Source: JAABRB01 sp963735025
GTDB lineage: Bacteria; Pseudomonadota; Gammaproteobacteria; Burkholderiales; SG8-39
Assembly (NCBI GenBank): GCA_963735025.1
Contig: CAVTJG010000009.1
Coordinates: 1,798,001-1,862,000, forward strand
Length of the DNA: 64,000 bases
Direction of reading: 5' to 3'
The notes under the pieces were generated by a model, which was not told the origin of the DNA, made no database searches, and saw nothing but the letters and a program-made list of their open reading frames with translations. Every line of letters begins with the position of its first letter. The first letter of the stretch is position 1. The position numbers and the translations under genes are program-made. Below are positions 1-9,069 of the stretch, piece by piece.

Positions 1-141
1 CGGCGAGTCCGAATCCCAGGAGCCGGCCGAGGCGGCTGGCCGGGACGCTGGATTTCCGCTTTGGGGCGCGCGGGCTCACGGGCGACGATCCGACGGTGCG
101 CGCGAAGTGGGGGGAGTGTGATACGTTTTGCGGCCCACGAT
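1..141 (+). other. possible 3' tail of an unidentified gene cut by the window edge
   Basis: Reading from base 3 on the plus strand, an open frame runs to a TGA just before base 142 and translates to an Arg/Gly-rich tail ending GECDTFCGPR. It could be the end of a gene that starts outside the window. About 46 codons cannot be identified and the other frames are open for similar lengths, so this is only a possibility. A plausible ribosome-binding site for the next gene (AGGAGG, about 151-156) follows. Confidence 0.15.
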
Positions 142-161
142 GATCGATTATAGGAGGACAG

Positions 162-548
162 ATGGAAGCAGATGAGAAGGGACTCTATGACCGCGGCATG
201 AAGATCCGCCGCGAGGTGCTCGGTGCGGAATACGTCGACAAGTCGGTGAACAGCGCGGACGAGTTCCAGCGGCACTTCCAGGAGTACGTGACCAAGCACT
301 GCTGGGGGGCGGTGTGGTCGCGTCCCGGGCTGCCGAAGAAGACGCGCAGCATGCTCAACCTCGCCATGCTCGCCGCGACGAATCGCTCGAACGAGCTGAA
401 GCTCCACCTCAGGGGAGCGGTCAACAACGGAGTGACGAAGGAAGAGATGGCCGAAATCTTCCTGCAGGTCGGCGTCTACTGCGGGGCACCCGCTGCGCTG
501 GAGAGCTTCAAGGTCGCGAAAGAGGTGTTCGCGGAGCTCAAGATATAG
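162..548 (+). CDS. carboxymuconolactone decarboxylase family protein
   Basis: A 128-residue protein of the small helical carboxymuconolactone decarboxylase (PcaC)/AhpD-like family. The family block spans residues 50-120: PGLPKKTRSMLNLAMLAATN, then ELKLHLRGAVNNGVTKEEMA and a GVYCGAPAALESF end. The lone Cys in VYCGAP is in PcaC style; the CxxC pair of AhpD peroxidase partners is absent. PcaC decarboxylates 4-carboxymuconolactone in the protocatechuate branch of the beta-ketoadipate pathway, but many stand-alone homologues have other or unknown roles, and no pca genes are seen here. ATG 162 has a strong AGGAGG a few bases upstream. Family assignment is firm; the substrate is not. Confidence 0.85.
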   Translation: MEADEKGLYDRGMKIRREVLGAEYVDKSVNSADEFQRHFQEYVTKHCWGAVWSRPGLPKKTRSMLNLAMLAATNRSNELKLHLRGAVNNGVTKEEMAEIFLQVGVYCGAPAALESFKVAKEVFAELKI

Positions 549-607
549 GCTAGGGCTTTCCCAGGCCGTTCGGCCAATTGGCGGCGCGCTCACGTTCGGA
601 GGGAACC

Positions 608-1411
608 GTGACGACCGAAGATGCCCACGACCCGGAGGACGATTCGCCGTTTCCGGAAATCCGGGAAGTCGGGATGGATGCCCCGGCGCGCTGGTTGCGC
701 GCCGGATGGGCGGATTTTCGCAGGGCCCCGGTACCGAGCCTTTTCTACGGAGTCGTTCTGGCGGCGATGGGTGCCGCACTCGCAAACGCGCCGCACACCG
801 GGGCCGTGGAGCTCGCCCTCGTCACCGGTTTCCTGCTGGTGGGGCCGTTCCTACTCATGGGCCTGTACGACATCGCGCGGCGGGCGCGCCGCGGCGAGGA
901 CGTGATGATCGGACCGACAACGGTTGCGTGGAAGGCGAACGTGTCCTCGATCGGCTTCTACGCCCTCATCCTGGCGCTCCTGCTCGCAGTCTGGATACGC
1001 ATCTCGATCGTCGTGGTGGCGCTCTTCTTCGAGGGGGCGCCGCCCTCGGCATCGTCACTCCTTCAGGGCGTCATGACGAGCCCTGAGGCGCTCACGTTCG
1101 TGGCCGCCTACGCCGCGGCGGGATTCGGGTTTGCGTTGTTCGTTTTCGCGACCTCGGTGGTGTCGCTTCCGATGCTCTACGATCGCGAGAAGATGGACAC
1201 GCTGACCGCCATGATCACGAGCTTCAACGCGCTGCGCGTCAATTTCTGGCCGATGCTGCTGTGGGCAGCGATCATCGTCGCGTTGACCGCAGTCGGGTTC
1301 GCCACGCTCTACGTCGGGCTCGTCCTGGTATTGCCGTTGGTCGGACTCGCCACCTGGCACGCATACCGGGAAGTCGTTGCGCCAGTCGATGCGCCGAAGC
1401 CCGTGCCATGA
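608..1411 (+). CDS. DUF2189 integral membrane protein
   Basis: About 267 residues. An acidic N-terminus is followed by FPEIREVGMDAPARWLRAGW, a typical DUF2189 opening, then about six hydrophobic segments. The family is a cytoplasmic-membrane protein of unknown function in proteobacteria. The start is chosen as GTG 608, because GGAGGG lies at 598-603 just ahead of it; the in-frame TTG at 578 has no such site. The stop overlaps the ATG of the following amidohydrolase by four bases (ATGA), so the two are probably co-translated, though no functional link is known. Confidence 0.8.
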   Translation: MTTEDAHDPEDDSPFPEIREVGMDAPARWLRAGWADFRRAPVPSLFYGVVLAAMGAALANAPHTGAVELALVTGFLLVGPFLLMGLYDIARRARRGEDVMIGPTTVAWKANVSSIGFYALILALLLAVWIRISIVVVALFFEGAPPSASSLLQGVMTSPEALTFVAAYAAAGFGFALFVFATSVVSLPMLYDREKMDTLTAMITSFNALRVNFWPMLLWAAIIVALTAVGFATLYVGLVLVLPLVGLATWHAYREVVAPVDAPKPVP

Positions 1412-2646
1412 GCAAAGTTCTGCAAATCGATGCCGAGCGCTACTGGCGGTCCGTGGAGGCTTCCGGGAAGATCGGCCCCGGACGCCCCGGGGGGCTCGCG
1501 CGCGTCGCGCTTTCCGACGCGGATCGGGAGATGCGCGACCTGTTCGTGCAGTGGTGCGAGGCGGCCGAATGCGCGGTCACGATCGACCGGGTCGGGAACG
1601 TTTTTGCGCGGCGCGCCGGGTCGGACCCGGCCGCCCCGCCCGTGGTGATCGGAAGCCACCTCGACACGCAGGTGAACGGGGGCAAGTACGACGGCATCGT
1701 CGGCGTGCTGGCGGGTCTCGAGATCGTGCGCACGCTGAACGATGTCGGCCGGAAAACCCGGCGGCCGATCGAGGTCGTGTCCTGGACCAACGAGGAAGGC
1801 GCGCGATTCTCGCCCCCGATGATCGCGTCCGGGGCATTCGCCGGGGTATTCGATACCGCCTGGGTGCTCGCGCGCGCCGACGACGACGGTCGACTGCTCG
1901 GCGCCGAGCTGGAACGCATCGGGTATGCAGGCAGTGCGGAAGTCGGCGGCCGGCCGCTCGACGCGTACTTCGAGCTGCACATCGAGCAGGGGCCGATACT
2001 CGACGCAGGCCGCGTCGACCTCGGGATCGTCACCGGCGGCTACGCGACGCATGGATTCGTATTCGAAGTGCAGGGCGAGACCGCGCACACCGGACCCTGG
2101 CCAATGGACAAGCGCCGCAACGCTCTCGTCGGCGCTGCCATGCTGGCGGTCGCCGTGAACGATATCGGCTGGCGCTATCACGCCACCGAAGGCAAAGCTA
2201 CGGCCGCACGCCTCGTGGCATGGCCAAACAAGCCCGGCATCCTGTCCGACTGGGCGCAGCTCACGTGCGACGTGCGCCACGCAGAGCCGAAGAATGCCGA
2301 ACGCATGGTGGCCGAGCTCCTCGCGGCGGTCGACGACTGCGCGCAACGTTCGCGGTGCGAATTCCGGTTGATGAATCGATGGGAATTCGGCAATGAGCGG
2401 TTCGATCCGGAGTGCATCGCCTTGCTGCGCGACGCGGCGCGCGATCTCGGCGTGTCCACGCGCGACATCCAGAGTCAGGCGGGGCACGACGCCTACTATG
2501 TCTCCAAGGTCGCGCCAACTGCAATGATCTTCACGCCTTGCGTCGGCGGGATCACGCACAACAATAACGAGCAGGCCGAGCTCGCGCGGACCAAGGCAGG
2601 TGTGAACGTTCTCCTGAACGCCGTCGTCGCGCGCGCCGATCGGTAA
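1408..2646 (+). CDS. M20-family Zn-dependent amidohydrolase (N-carbamoyl-amino-acid hydrolase / allantoate amidohydrolase type)
   Basis: 412 residues from ATG 1408, which overlaps the preceding stop. Family motifs run in order: GSHLDTQVNGGKYDGIVGV (metal ligands His/Asp), SWTNEEGARF (catalytic Glu pair), FELHIEQGPIL, GETAHTGPWPMDKRRNAL (dimerisation-domain His) and a C-terminal SQAGHDAYY...THNNNEQ block. These define the AllC/HyuC/beta-ureidopropionase group, which hydrolyses N-carbamoyl or ureido groups in purine, pyrimidine or hydantoin breakdown. The exact substrate (ureidopropionate, N-carbamoyl amino acid, allantoate) cannot be read from sequence, and no purine or pyrimidine catabolic neighbours are present. 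It ends about 20 bases before the convergent channel gene. Confidence 0.88.
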   Translation: MSKVLQIDAERYWRSVEASGKIGPGRPGGLARVALSDADREMRDLFVQWCEAAECAVTIDRVGNVFARRAGSDPAAPPVVIGSHLDTQVNGGKYDGIVGVLAGLEIVRTLNDVGRKTRRPIEVVSWTNEEGARFSPPMIASGAFAGVFDTAWVLARADDDGRLLGAELERIGYAGSAEVGGRPLDAYFELHIEQGPILDAGRVDLGIVTGGYATHGFVFEVQGETAHTGPWPMDKRRNALVGAAMLAVAVNDIGWRYHATEGKATAARLVAWPNKPGILSDWAQLTCDVRHAEPKNAERMVAELLAAVDDCAQRSRCEFRLMNRWEFGNERFDPECIALLRDAARDLGVSTRDIQSQAGHDAYYVSKVAPTAMIFTPCVGGITHNNNEQAELARTKAGVNVLLNAVVARADR

Positions 2647-2665
2647 CGCGGCGCGACGACGTTGA

Positions 2666-5600
2666 CTACGTCGCAGCGCCAATACCGGCTTTGCCCAGGC
2701 CCTCTGCCGACCTGATATGCAGGTCTCGTTGCGGGAAGGGGATCTCGATCCCGGCCGCGGCGAGCGCCGCGGCGATCGCGACGTTGAGCTCGTGCGTCGT
2801 GCGCAGGCGCTTTTTCGTCGCGTCGACGTAGGCGCGGATCTCGTAGTTGAGAGAGCTGTCGCCGAAACCCATGAAGTAGACGCTCGGCGCAGGTTCCTCG
2901 AGCACGTTCGGGTTGGCGCGCACTGCATCGGAGAGCACCTTTTCGGCGCGAACCGGATCGGTGCCATAGGCCACTCCGACCGTCAGCAGCAGTCGGGTCG
3001 TCGGACTTGAAAGGGTCCAGTTGATCACCCGTTCGGTGATGAACGCCTTGTTTGGAATCAGGACCTCCTTGTTGTCCCAGTCCGTGATGACAGTCGCACG
3101 CGCGCGGATGCGCGTCACCGTTCCGGAGGTCTCACCGACCGTGACCAGGTCGCCGAGCCGAATCGGACGCTCGCCGAGGATGATGAGACCCGAGACGAAA
3201 TTTGCGACGATCTCCTGCAGGCCGAAGCCGAGGCCCACGCCCAGCGCGGCAACCAGCCACTGCGCACTGGACCAGTTGATGCCGATCAGATTTGCCGCCA
3301 TGACGATGCCCACTCCCGCCGTGACGTATCGCGCGACGGTCTTGATCGCGTAATTTGCATCGGCTTCGAGCCGGAGACGTTGCAGCAGGACGATGTCCAG
3401 CATCCCACCGATGTTGCGCGTGACGATGTAGGCGACGGCGCCTATCACCAGTGCCAGAAGCAACCCCGATAGGGCGACGGTACGGGTCACCGATTTTCCG
3501 TCGACCTTCTCGGTGAAAGACCAGAGCGCCCAATCGGTTCCGAAGTTCAGGGCCGAGAAGGCCTGGGACCAGATGAGCCAAAGCCCGACGCCGACCACGA
3601 GCGTCATGACCATGTTGAGGAGCTGCCGGGTTTGAGCGTCGATTGCTTCCGCATCGATCTCGATCGGCCGGACCGCCGGCGACTCGTCCGAGGGCTCCGT
3701 CTCCCGCTCCGCTGCCGCACTCGCCTGTTGCTGCTCGACCTCGGCCAGTCTGAGACGCTGCACGGCTAGCCACAGCGAGATCAGGCCGTAGGCCAGCGAA
3801 ACCGAGAAGACCAGCAGGATGGTCTCGAGCACGATCCTGTGGAGAAAGGCAGCCAGGAAGTAGAACCCCGCGACGGAGAGGAGGGCGAGCCCCGCGCCGA
3901 ACCATACAGGCAGGCGGATCACGACAGCAAAGACGAACCTGAGCCCGATCGCCGAATCGTCGCGATCGATTCGGCTGAGTGGCCGATCGGGACGGAGCGC
4001 CAGTCGCCAAAGTATGGCAAGCGAGATCATCGCGAGCACGAATGCGATGCGCCCCAGGCTCTGGCGAACCGATTCTGGCGCGTGGACCGTTCCGACGACA
4101 GCCACGAAGACGAGCGGAACATACAGCGCCAGCAGTTGCTGAAGCCGACGGTTCGCAGCGAGAACCGGCTCCTTGTGCCAGCTGAAGTGCGTGATTGCCA
4201 CGCCTCCCGAATCGAAGAGCCAGCGTATCGCCCGGAAGAACAGCGCGACTTCAGCGGCGCGCCGGAATGCGAGCCCGACGCTCTGCGCGAATAGCGGCGC
4301 ATTGTGCGCAGCATCGAGTGCGTAGCCGGCCGTCCAGATCGCGAATGGCGCTGGAAGCGCCAGAAGCAGGGAAATCCCCAGCGCTTCCAAGGTGTGACGC
4401 AAACGAAACGCGTGCAGGGGAATCGCCCCGGGCGCGAGGGTCGGGAGTTTGCGCTTGAACCAGCCGCGTGCCGCCAGCAGACCCAACAGCACGACCGCCG
4501 CGAGCGCGAAGAGCGCAGAATGGCGTTGCGCCGCGCGACGCCAGGTTTCGACAACGCCGCGCCAGTTGTCTGTCGACACGAACCACTGTGCCGAGGGGCC
4601 GAGTTCGCGGAACGTCTCCAGACTGACCGGCGCCACGGGAACCCACAAGAGCAGGCGCACGAGTTCCGCCCGGACCTCCTGGGTGCGCCGCAGTAGCGCC
4701 GATTCCGCTTCGTCGGTCGCGCGCAATGTACGCAACAGGACGTCGAGTTCCTTGTCGGCGCGTTCGAGAAGGCGTTGAAGTTCGCCGAAGGCGGTCCGCA
4801 AACGCTGTGCGATGTTCGCCTGCGATGCGGCAGGGAGGCCGGGATCGAGGCCCTGCACGGCGTCTGCTACGGCGCGATTGATGTCGGCGAACTTGGCACG
4901 CTCCAGTTCCACGTCCAACCGTGCGTCGGCAGCCTTCGCAATGGCCTCGGCACGTCGTTCTGCAGAGTTCCGGAACTGATCGGGGGTCGGGAGCGAACCG
5001 AGCTGACGAAGCAGGAGCTTGTCAAGCTCGCTGCCTTCGGTGATGGTCGATGCCCGCCGCTGCGTGGCGCGCAGCATCTGCTCGATCTCGGCAAGCTGTT
5101 CCCTCCGCTCGGAGAGTGTCGCAAGTGCTCCGCTTACTGCGAGCGATGCTTCGGCAACCTGCGCACGGCGCTCCATGGAGCGCGCCTCGATCGCGCGCGC
5201 GGGATCGATCGGACCTGCCCCCGGCGCGCGGACGCGCGCCGCTTCCTCGCGGGCCTTCGCGATCTCGGCCCGCTGGCGTTGCTCGAGCTGCGTTCGCAAG
5301 TGCCGCCAGTCCGCCGCGCGAACGTCGCGTTTCGCCTGGGCGACATACAGCGCCAGCTGCGCAATGCGGGCTTGCGTGGGCTGCGCAACCATCTCCTGTT
5401 CGACATGGGCGAGGCGTGCCTGCCGGATCGCTTCCCTGGCTTGCGCGAGATCGCGCCGAGCCGCCGCGAGTGCGGCAGGCACGCCCGCGCCGGACTGCTC
5501 CCTGACTTGCGTATCTCGCCCGGCGGCCTCCTCGCGCAACTCGGCCTGCTCGAGGCGCGCCGAGAGAGGGCGGGCGAGGATCTGGTCGAACTGACGCTGC

Positions 5601-6058
5601 AGCTCGGCGACGCGCAGCCGCGCGTGCTCGGCTTCTTCGCGCGCGCGGCTCTCGAGGCGCTCCAGGGCGTCGAGCGGCAAGGCATCGACCTTGGCCAGCC
5701 GTTCCGGGGATGCCGCTTCGGCGCGCACTGAACGCAGCTCACGCTCGAGTCGCTGAATCGATTCCTCCGCGCTGTCCTCGGCTTTCCGCATCTCCGCGAT
5801 CTCCGTGCGGAGACTGCTTGCGCTCACGAGCGCCGCGATCGCGTTCTGGTAGTCCTCGACGATCTGGGCCTTGAGCGCCGGATCGAGATCCTGACGGGCC
5901 TGTGCGTCGGAGAGCCGACCCTTTAGCGCCTCGATCGCCGTGCGTTCGACGGCGGGGGCCGTCTGCGCCGCGACAGGCTCGATGAACCCAATCGACAGGA
6001 GCGCGCTGCAGCACGCCAGAATCCAGGCGGCCATCGTTCTCGGAAGTACGCTCTTCAT
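2666..6058 (-). CDS. large MscS-family mechanosensitive channel (MscK/KefA-like)
   Basis: About 1130 residues when started at ATG 6058, which places a signal peptide (MKSVLPRTMAAWILACC..., ending VAAQ) at the N-terminus. Longer upstream starts would bury it. Residues about 30-480 form a long periplasmic region rich in Ala/Arg/Glu coiled-coil heptads. About ten membrane spans follow, ending in the MscS pore helix and beta domain (LGVGLGFGLQEIVANFVSGL, then GERPIRLGDLV). The size and periplasmic arm match MscK/KefA and YbdG-type giants rather than the 286-residue MscS. It should open under hypo-osmotic membrane tension in the inner membrane. It converges on the amidohydrolase and diverges from the aminotransferase gene. 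Confidence 0.9.
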   Translation of the reverse strand: MKSVLPRTMAAWILACCSALLSIGFIEPVAAQTAPAVERTAIEALKGRLSDAQARQDLDPALKAQIVEDYQNAIAALVSASSLRTEIAEMRKAEDSAEESIQRLERELRSVRAEAASPERLAKVDALPLDALERLESRAREEAEHARLRVAELQRQFDQILARPLSARLEQAELREEAAGRDTQVREQSGAGVPAALAAARRDLAQAREAIRQARLAHVEQEMVAQPTQARIAQLALYVAQAKRDVRAADWRHLRTQLEQRQRAEIAKAREEAARVRAPGAGPIDPARAIEARSMERRAQVAEASLAVSGALATLSERREQLAEIEQMLRATQRRASTITEGSELDKLLLRQLGSLPTPDQFRNSAERRAEAIAKAADARLDVELERAKFADINRAVADAVQGLDPGLPAASQANIAQRLRTAFGELQRLLERADKELDVLLRTLRATDEAESALLRRTQEVRAELVRLLLWVPVAPVSLETFRELGPSAQWFVSTDNWRGVVETWRRAAQRHSALFALAAVVLLGLLAARGWFKRKLPTLAPGAIPLHAFRLRHTLEALGISLLLALPAPFAIWTAGYALDAAHNAPLFAQSVGLAFRRAAEVALFFRAIRWLFDSGGVAITHFSWHKEPVLAANRRLQQLLALYVPLVFVAVVGTVHAPESVRQSLGRIAFVLAMISLAILWRLALRPDRPLSRIDRDDSAIGLRFVFAVVIRLPVWFGAGLALLSVAGFYFLAAFLHRIVLETILLVFSVSLAYGLISLWLAVQRLRLAEVEQQQASAAAERETEPSDESPAVRPIEIDAEAIDAQTRQLLNMVMTLVVGVGLWLIWSQAFSALNFGTDWALWSFTEKVDGKSVTRTVALSGLLLALVIGAVAYIVTRNIGGMLDIVLLQRLRLEADANYAIKTVARYVTAGVGIVMAANLIGINWSSAQWLVAALGVGLGFGLQEIVANFVSGLIILGERPIRLGDLVTVGETSGTVTRIRARATVITDWDNKEVLIPNKAFITERVINWTLSSPTTRLLLTVGVAYGTDPVRAEKVLSDAVRANPNVLEEPAPSVYFMGFGDSSLNYEIRAYVDATKKRLRTTHELNVAIAAALAAAGIEIPFPQRDLHIRSAEGLGKAGIGAAT

Positions 6059-6212
6059 GTGCTGATATGGGCGATACATCGCTGGCCGCGTAGTGTAGCG
6101 TGTTAGCACTGGCCGGCACGCGCTTCGGCTACTCGTTCGGCGGGCCTCCGCCCTGCGAGGCGCTTCCGCTTTCCGCTAAAATCACCCTCTTCCGGATATC
6201 GAGGCTACACCC

Positions 6213-7424
6213 ATGCCCGCCGTCAGCCGCCGCACCGCCGAGCTCGGCACCGAGAACGCATTCGTCGTGCTGGCCGAGGTGACCGCCCTTGTCCGTCAGG
6301 GGAAGGACATCATCTCGTTCTGCATCGGGCAGCCCGATTTCGCCACGCCCCAAAACGTCCAGGAAGCGGCGATCCGCGCGATCAGGGAGGGCAAGCATGG
6401 CTACACCCCGTCCGCCGGAATCGGCGAGCTGCGTGAAGCCGCCGCCCGGTACATGGGCGGCATGCGCGGACTCAAGATCGATCCGGAACACGTCGTCGTC
6501 GGCGCAGGCGCGAAGCCGTTCATCGCGTACGCCATTCTCTGCACCACTGACTACGGCGTGGGTGACGAGGTGATCTACCCGAACCCGGGCTTCCCGATCT
6601 ACGAATCGCAGATTCGCGCCTGCGGCGCGGCGCCGGTGCCATTGCATCTGCGGGAGGCACGCAGCTTCGCCTTCGACCCGGCAGATCTGGAGGCGCGCAT
6701 CACGCCGAAGACGCGGCTCGTCATTCTGAACTCGCCGCACAATCCGACTGGCGGCATCCTCACCCGCAAGGACCTTGCCGACATCGCAACGATACTGCGC
6801 AGGCATCCCGACGTCTGGGTGTACGCCGACGAAATCTACTCGCGGCTCTGCTACGAAGGCGAATTCGCATCGATCGCCTCGTTTCCGGACATGTACGAGC
6901 GCACCATCATCTCCGACGGTGCCTCGAAGACCTGGGCGATGACCGGCTGGCGGCTGGGATTCGCGTCCAACCCGGTCCTCGCGGGCGAGTTCACGCGCTG
7001 GGTGACGAACACCGACTCGTGCGCGTCGCAGATTTCTCAGTGGGCCGCGCTCGAGGCGATTGTTGGCCCGCAGGCGGAGGCCGAGCATATGCGCGAGTCG
7101 TTCCTGGCGCGGCGCGACTTGATCGTCGGCCTGCTCAACGGCGTTCCGGGCGTGCAGTGCCAGACGCCGGGCGGGGCGTTCTACGCCTGGCCCAACGTCA
7201 CGGAGGCGTGCCGCATGATCGGCGCCGCGGATTCCGAGGAGTTAAGAAAGCGGCTGTTGAACGAGGCCGGCGTCGCGGTGCTGGCGGACATTCACTTCGG
7301 AATGCGCGTGCCGGGCGAAGGCCAGCACATCCGGTTCAGCTACGCCGCATCGAACCAGGCAATCGAGGCGGGCATTGGCAGGATGGCCACGTTCATCCGC
7401 CGGAACACCCGCGCCGCAGCGTGA
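6213..7424 (+). CDS. PLP-dependent class I/II aminotransferase
   Basis: 403 residues, fold-type I aminotransferase. Visible landmarks are NSPHNPTGG (Asn stacking region), YADEIYSRLCYEG (Asp contacting pyridine N) and SDGASKTWAMTGWRLGF (Schiff-base Lys), with a conserved C-terminal GEGQHIRFSYA block whose Arg binds the substrate carboxylate. It belongs to the aspartate/aromatic or alanine-type subgroup I; the substrate is not decidable. It starts at ATG 6213 and its stop overlaps the GTG of the Nudix gene by four bases, making an aminotransferase-nudJ-mnmA overlap string. Confidence 0.88.
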   Translation: MPAVSRRTAELGTENAFVVLAEVTALVRQGKDIISFCIGQPDFATPQNVQEAAIRAIREGKHGYTPSAGIGELREAAARYMGGMRGLKIDPEHVVVGAGAKPFIAYAILCTTDYGVGDEVIYPNPGFPIYESQIRACGAAPVPLHLREARSFAFDPADLEARITPKTRLVILNSPHNPTGGILTRKDLADIATILRRHPDVWVYADEIYSRLCYEGEFASIASFPDMYERTIISDGASKTWAMTGWRLGFASNPVLAGEFTRWVTNTDSCASQISQWAALEAIVGPQAEAEHMRESFLARRDLIVGLLNGVPGVQCQTPGGAFYAWPNVTEACRMIGAADSEELRKRLLNEAGVAVLADIHFGMRVPGEGQHIRFSYAASNQAIEAGIGRMATFIRRNTRAAA

Positions 7425-7894
7425 ATGACACGTCCGGGGAACCCGCACGGGTCTGGAAGCCGAGCGTCACCGTTGCGGCGGTGATCGAGCGCGACGGGGC
7501 GTTTCTCCTCGTGGAGGAGGAAGCGCACGGGCGGGTTGTCTTCAATCAGCCGGCGGGACACTGGGAGCCCGGTGAATCGCTGGCGGAAGCGTGCGCCAGG
7601 GAAACACTGGAGGAAACGGCGCACCACTTTCGGCCCGACGAATTGCTGGGCGTCTACCGCTGGCACTTTCCGGAGGCGGACGTCACGTTCCTGCGCTTCG
7701 CGTTCCGTGGCGCGATCACCGGTCACGACCCGGATCGCACGCTCGACAAGGAGATCCGTCGCGCGGTCTGGCTGACCCCGGACGAGATCCGCGGCCTGCG
7801 CGCGCGGCATCGCAGCCCGCTCGTGCTCGCGTGCGTCGAGGACTACATGGCGGGCAGGCGCTTCCCGCTCGATCTCATCAGGCACTTCGAATGA
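7421..7894 (+). CDS. nudJ: Nudix hydrolase, NudJ-like
   Basis: 157 residues from GTG 7421 (overlapping the aminotransferase stop). The Nudix box is seen as GHWEPGESLAEACARETLEE plus T, giving G-x5-E-x7-RE-x2-EE, which binds the Mg and the pyrophosphate. Length and position immediately before mnmA match E. coli NudJ (153 residues, also beside mnmA), which hydrolyses thiamine pyrophosphate precursors and nucleoside tri/diphosphates. The C-terminal WLTPDEIRGL segment is also typical. Substrate range is inferred from family and synteny. Its stop overlaps the mnmA ATG. Confidence 0.85.
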   Translation: MNDTSGEPARVWKPSVTVAAVIERDGAFLLVEEEAHGRVVFNQPAGHWEPGESLAEACARETLEETAHHFRPDELLGVYRWHFPEADVTFLRFAFRGAITGHDPDRTLDKEIRRAVWLTPDEIRGLRARHRSPLVLACVEDYMAGRRFPLDLIRHFE

Positions 7895-8982
7895 CCGAGC
7901 GCATCGTGGTGGGAATGTCCGGCGGCGTGGATTCGTCGGTCGCCGCGCTGCTGCTCAAGCGGCAGGGCTACGACGTCGTGGGCCTGTTCATGAAGAACTG
8001 GGAAGATGACGACGATGACGAGTACTGCTCGACACGCCAGGACCTCGTCGATGTCGCATCGGTGGCAGACGTCATCGGCGTCGAGCTGGAGGTCGTGAAT
8101 TTCTCGGCCGAGTACCGGGAGCGCGTCTTCAGCGAATTCCTGCGCGAGTATTCGGCCGGGCGTACGCCGAATCCGGATGTCCTGTGCAACGCAGAGATCA
8201 AGTTCCGCGCGTTCCTCGATCATGCGGTTGCAATGGGCGCGCAGCGCATCGCCACCGGCCATTACGCGGGTGTGCGCGCTGAGCCCGACGCGGCCGGGAT
8301 CCGCCACGAGCTCCTCAAGGCCGCCGACCGCGCCAAGGATCAGAGCTATTTCCTGCACCGGTTGACCCAGGAGCAGCTGGCGCGCGTGGTGTTTCCGCTG
8401 GCGACGCTGAAGAAACCGGATGTCCGGCGCATCGCCCGGGAAGCGAGCCTTCCGGTAGCGGAGAAGAAGGACTCGACCGGCATCTGTTTCATCGGCGAGC
8501 GCCCGTTTCGCGAGTTCCTCAATCGCTATCTTCCGCGCACTCCGGGTGCCATGCGAACGCCCGAAGGCCGGGTGATCGGTGAGCACATCGGGTTGGCGTT
8601 CTACACCATTGGCCAGCGAAAGGGCATCGGCATCGGCGGTATGAAAGAGACCGCGGCGCCGGGCGAGCCGTGGTACGTGGCGGCGAAGGACATGGCGCGG
8701 AACGAGCTGATCGTGGTGCAAGGTCACGACCATCCGCTGCTGAAGCGCGACAGCCTGGTCGCGCAGGATCTCGCGTGGGTTGCCGGCAAGCCGCCGGAGA
8801 CTCGGCGCGACTACACGGCAAAGACCCGCTATCGGCAGGCCGATGCCCAGTGTCACATCGCCGGGCTGGACGCGGAAACACTCTCGGTCGAGTTCGATGC
8901 GCCGCAGTGGGCCGTCACTCCCGGCCAGTCGGTGGTGGTCTACCGGGAAGAAGTTTGCCTGGGGGGCGGGGTGATTCAGTGA
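7891..8982 (+). CDS. mnmA: tRNA-specific 2-thiouridylase MnmA
   Basis: 363 residues. The N-terminal ATP pyrophosphatase P-loop reads VVGMSGGVDSSVAALLL (residues about 6-22). The nucleophilic Cys lies in TPNPDVLCNAEIKF and the persulfide-receiving Cys in DSTGICFIGERPF. The C-terminal beta-barrel ends with the expected QSVVVYREEVCLGGGVI. It transfers sulfur to C2 of U34 in tRNA-Lys, -Glu and -Gln, taking sulfur from a Tus/IscS relay. ATG 7891 overlaps the nudJ stop, so translation is coupled. Confidence 0.97.
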   Translation: MTERIVVGMSGGVDSSVAALLLKRQGYDVVGLFMKNWEDDDDDEYCSTRQDLVDVASVADVIGVELEVVNFSAEYRERVFSEFLREYSAGRTPNPDVLCNAEIKFRAFLDHAVAMGAQRIATGHYAGVRAEPDAAGIRHELLKAADRAKDQSYFLHRLTQEQLARVVFPLATLKKPDVRRIAREASLPVAEKKDSTGICFIGERPFREFLNRYLPRTPGAMRTPEGRVIGEHIGLAFYTIGQRKGIGIGGMKETAAPGEPWYVAAKDMARNELIVVQGHDHPLLKRDSLVAQDLAWVAGKPPETRRDYTAKTRYRQADAQCHIAGLDAETLSVEFDAPQWAVTPGQSVVVYREEVCLGGGVIQ

Positions 8983-8998
8983 TGTGATTTGGCTGGTG

Positions 8999-9048
8999 CC
9001 GTCACCACCCGGCCGCCTGCGGCGGGGTGGCTGCGAAGCAGCCGGGGT
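8999..9048. repeat. REP-like GC-rich intergenic repeat (copy 1)
   Basis: Between the convergent mnmA and GST genes lies a block reading CACCACCCGGCCGCC, then TGCGGCGGGGTGG, then GCTGCGAAGCAGC and CGGGGTGG. It is built from short inverted arms. The GGCGG-CGGGGTGG core recurs after zwf (48368-48389), so this looks like a dispersed REP-type element. It may also act as a bidirectional terminator. Confidence 0.45.
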
Positions 9049-9069
9049 GGTCAAGCCCCGGTTCCCGAC

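Noticed and set aside
1309..2967. 552-codon minus-strand open frame
   Set aside because: Shadow of the amidohydrolase on the plus strand; no recognisable protein features.
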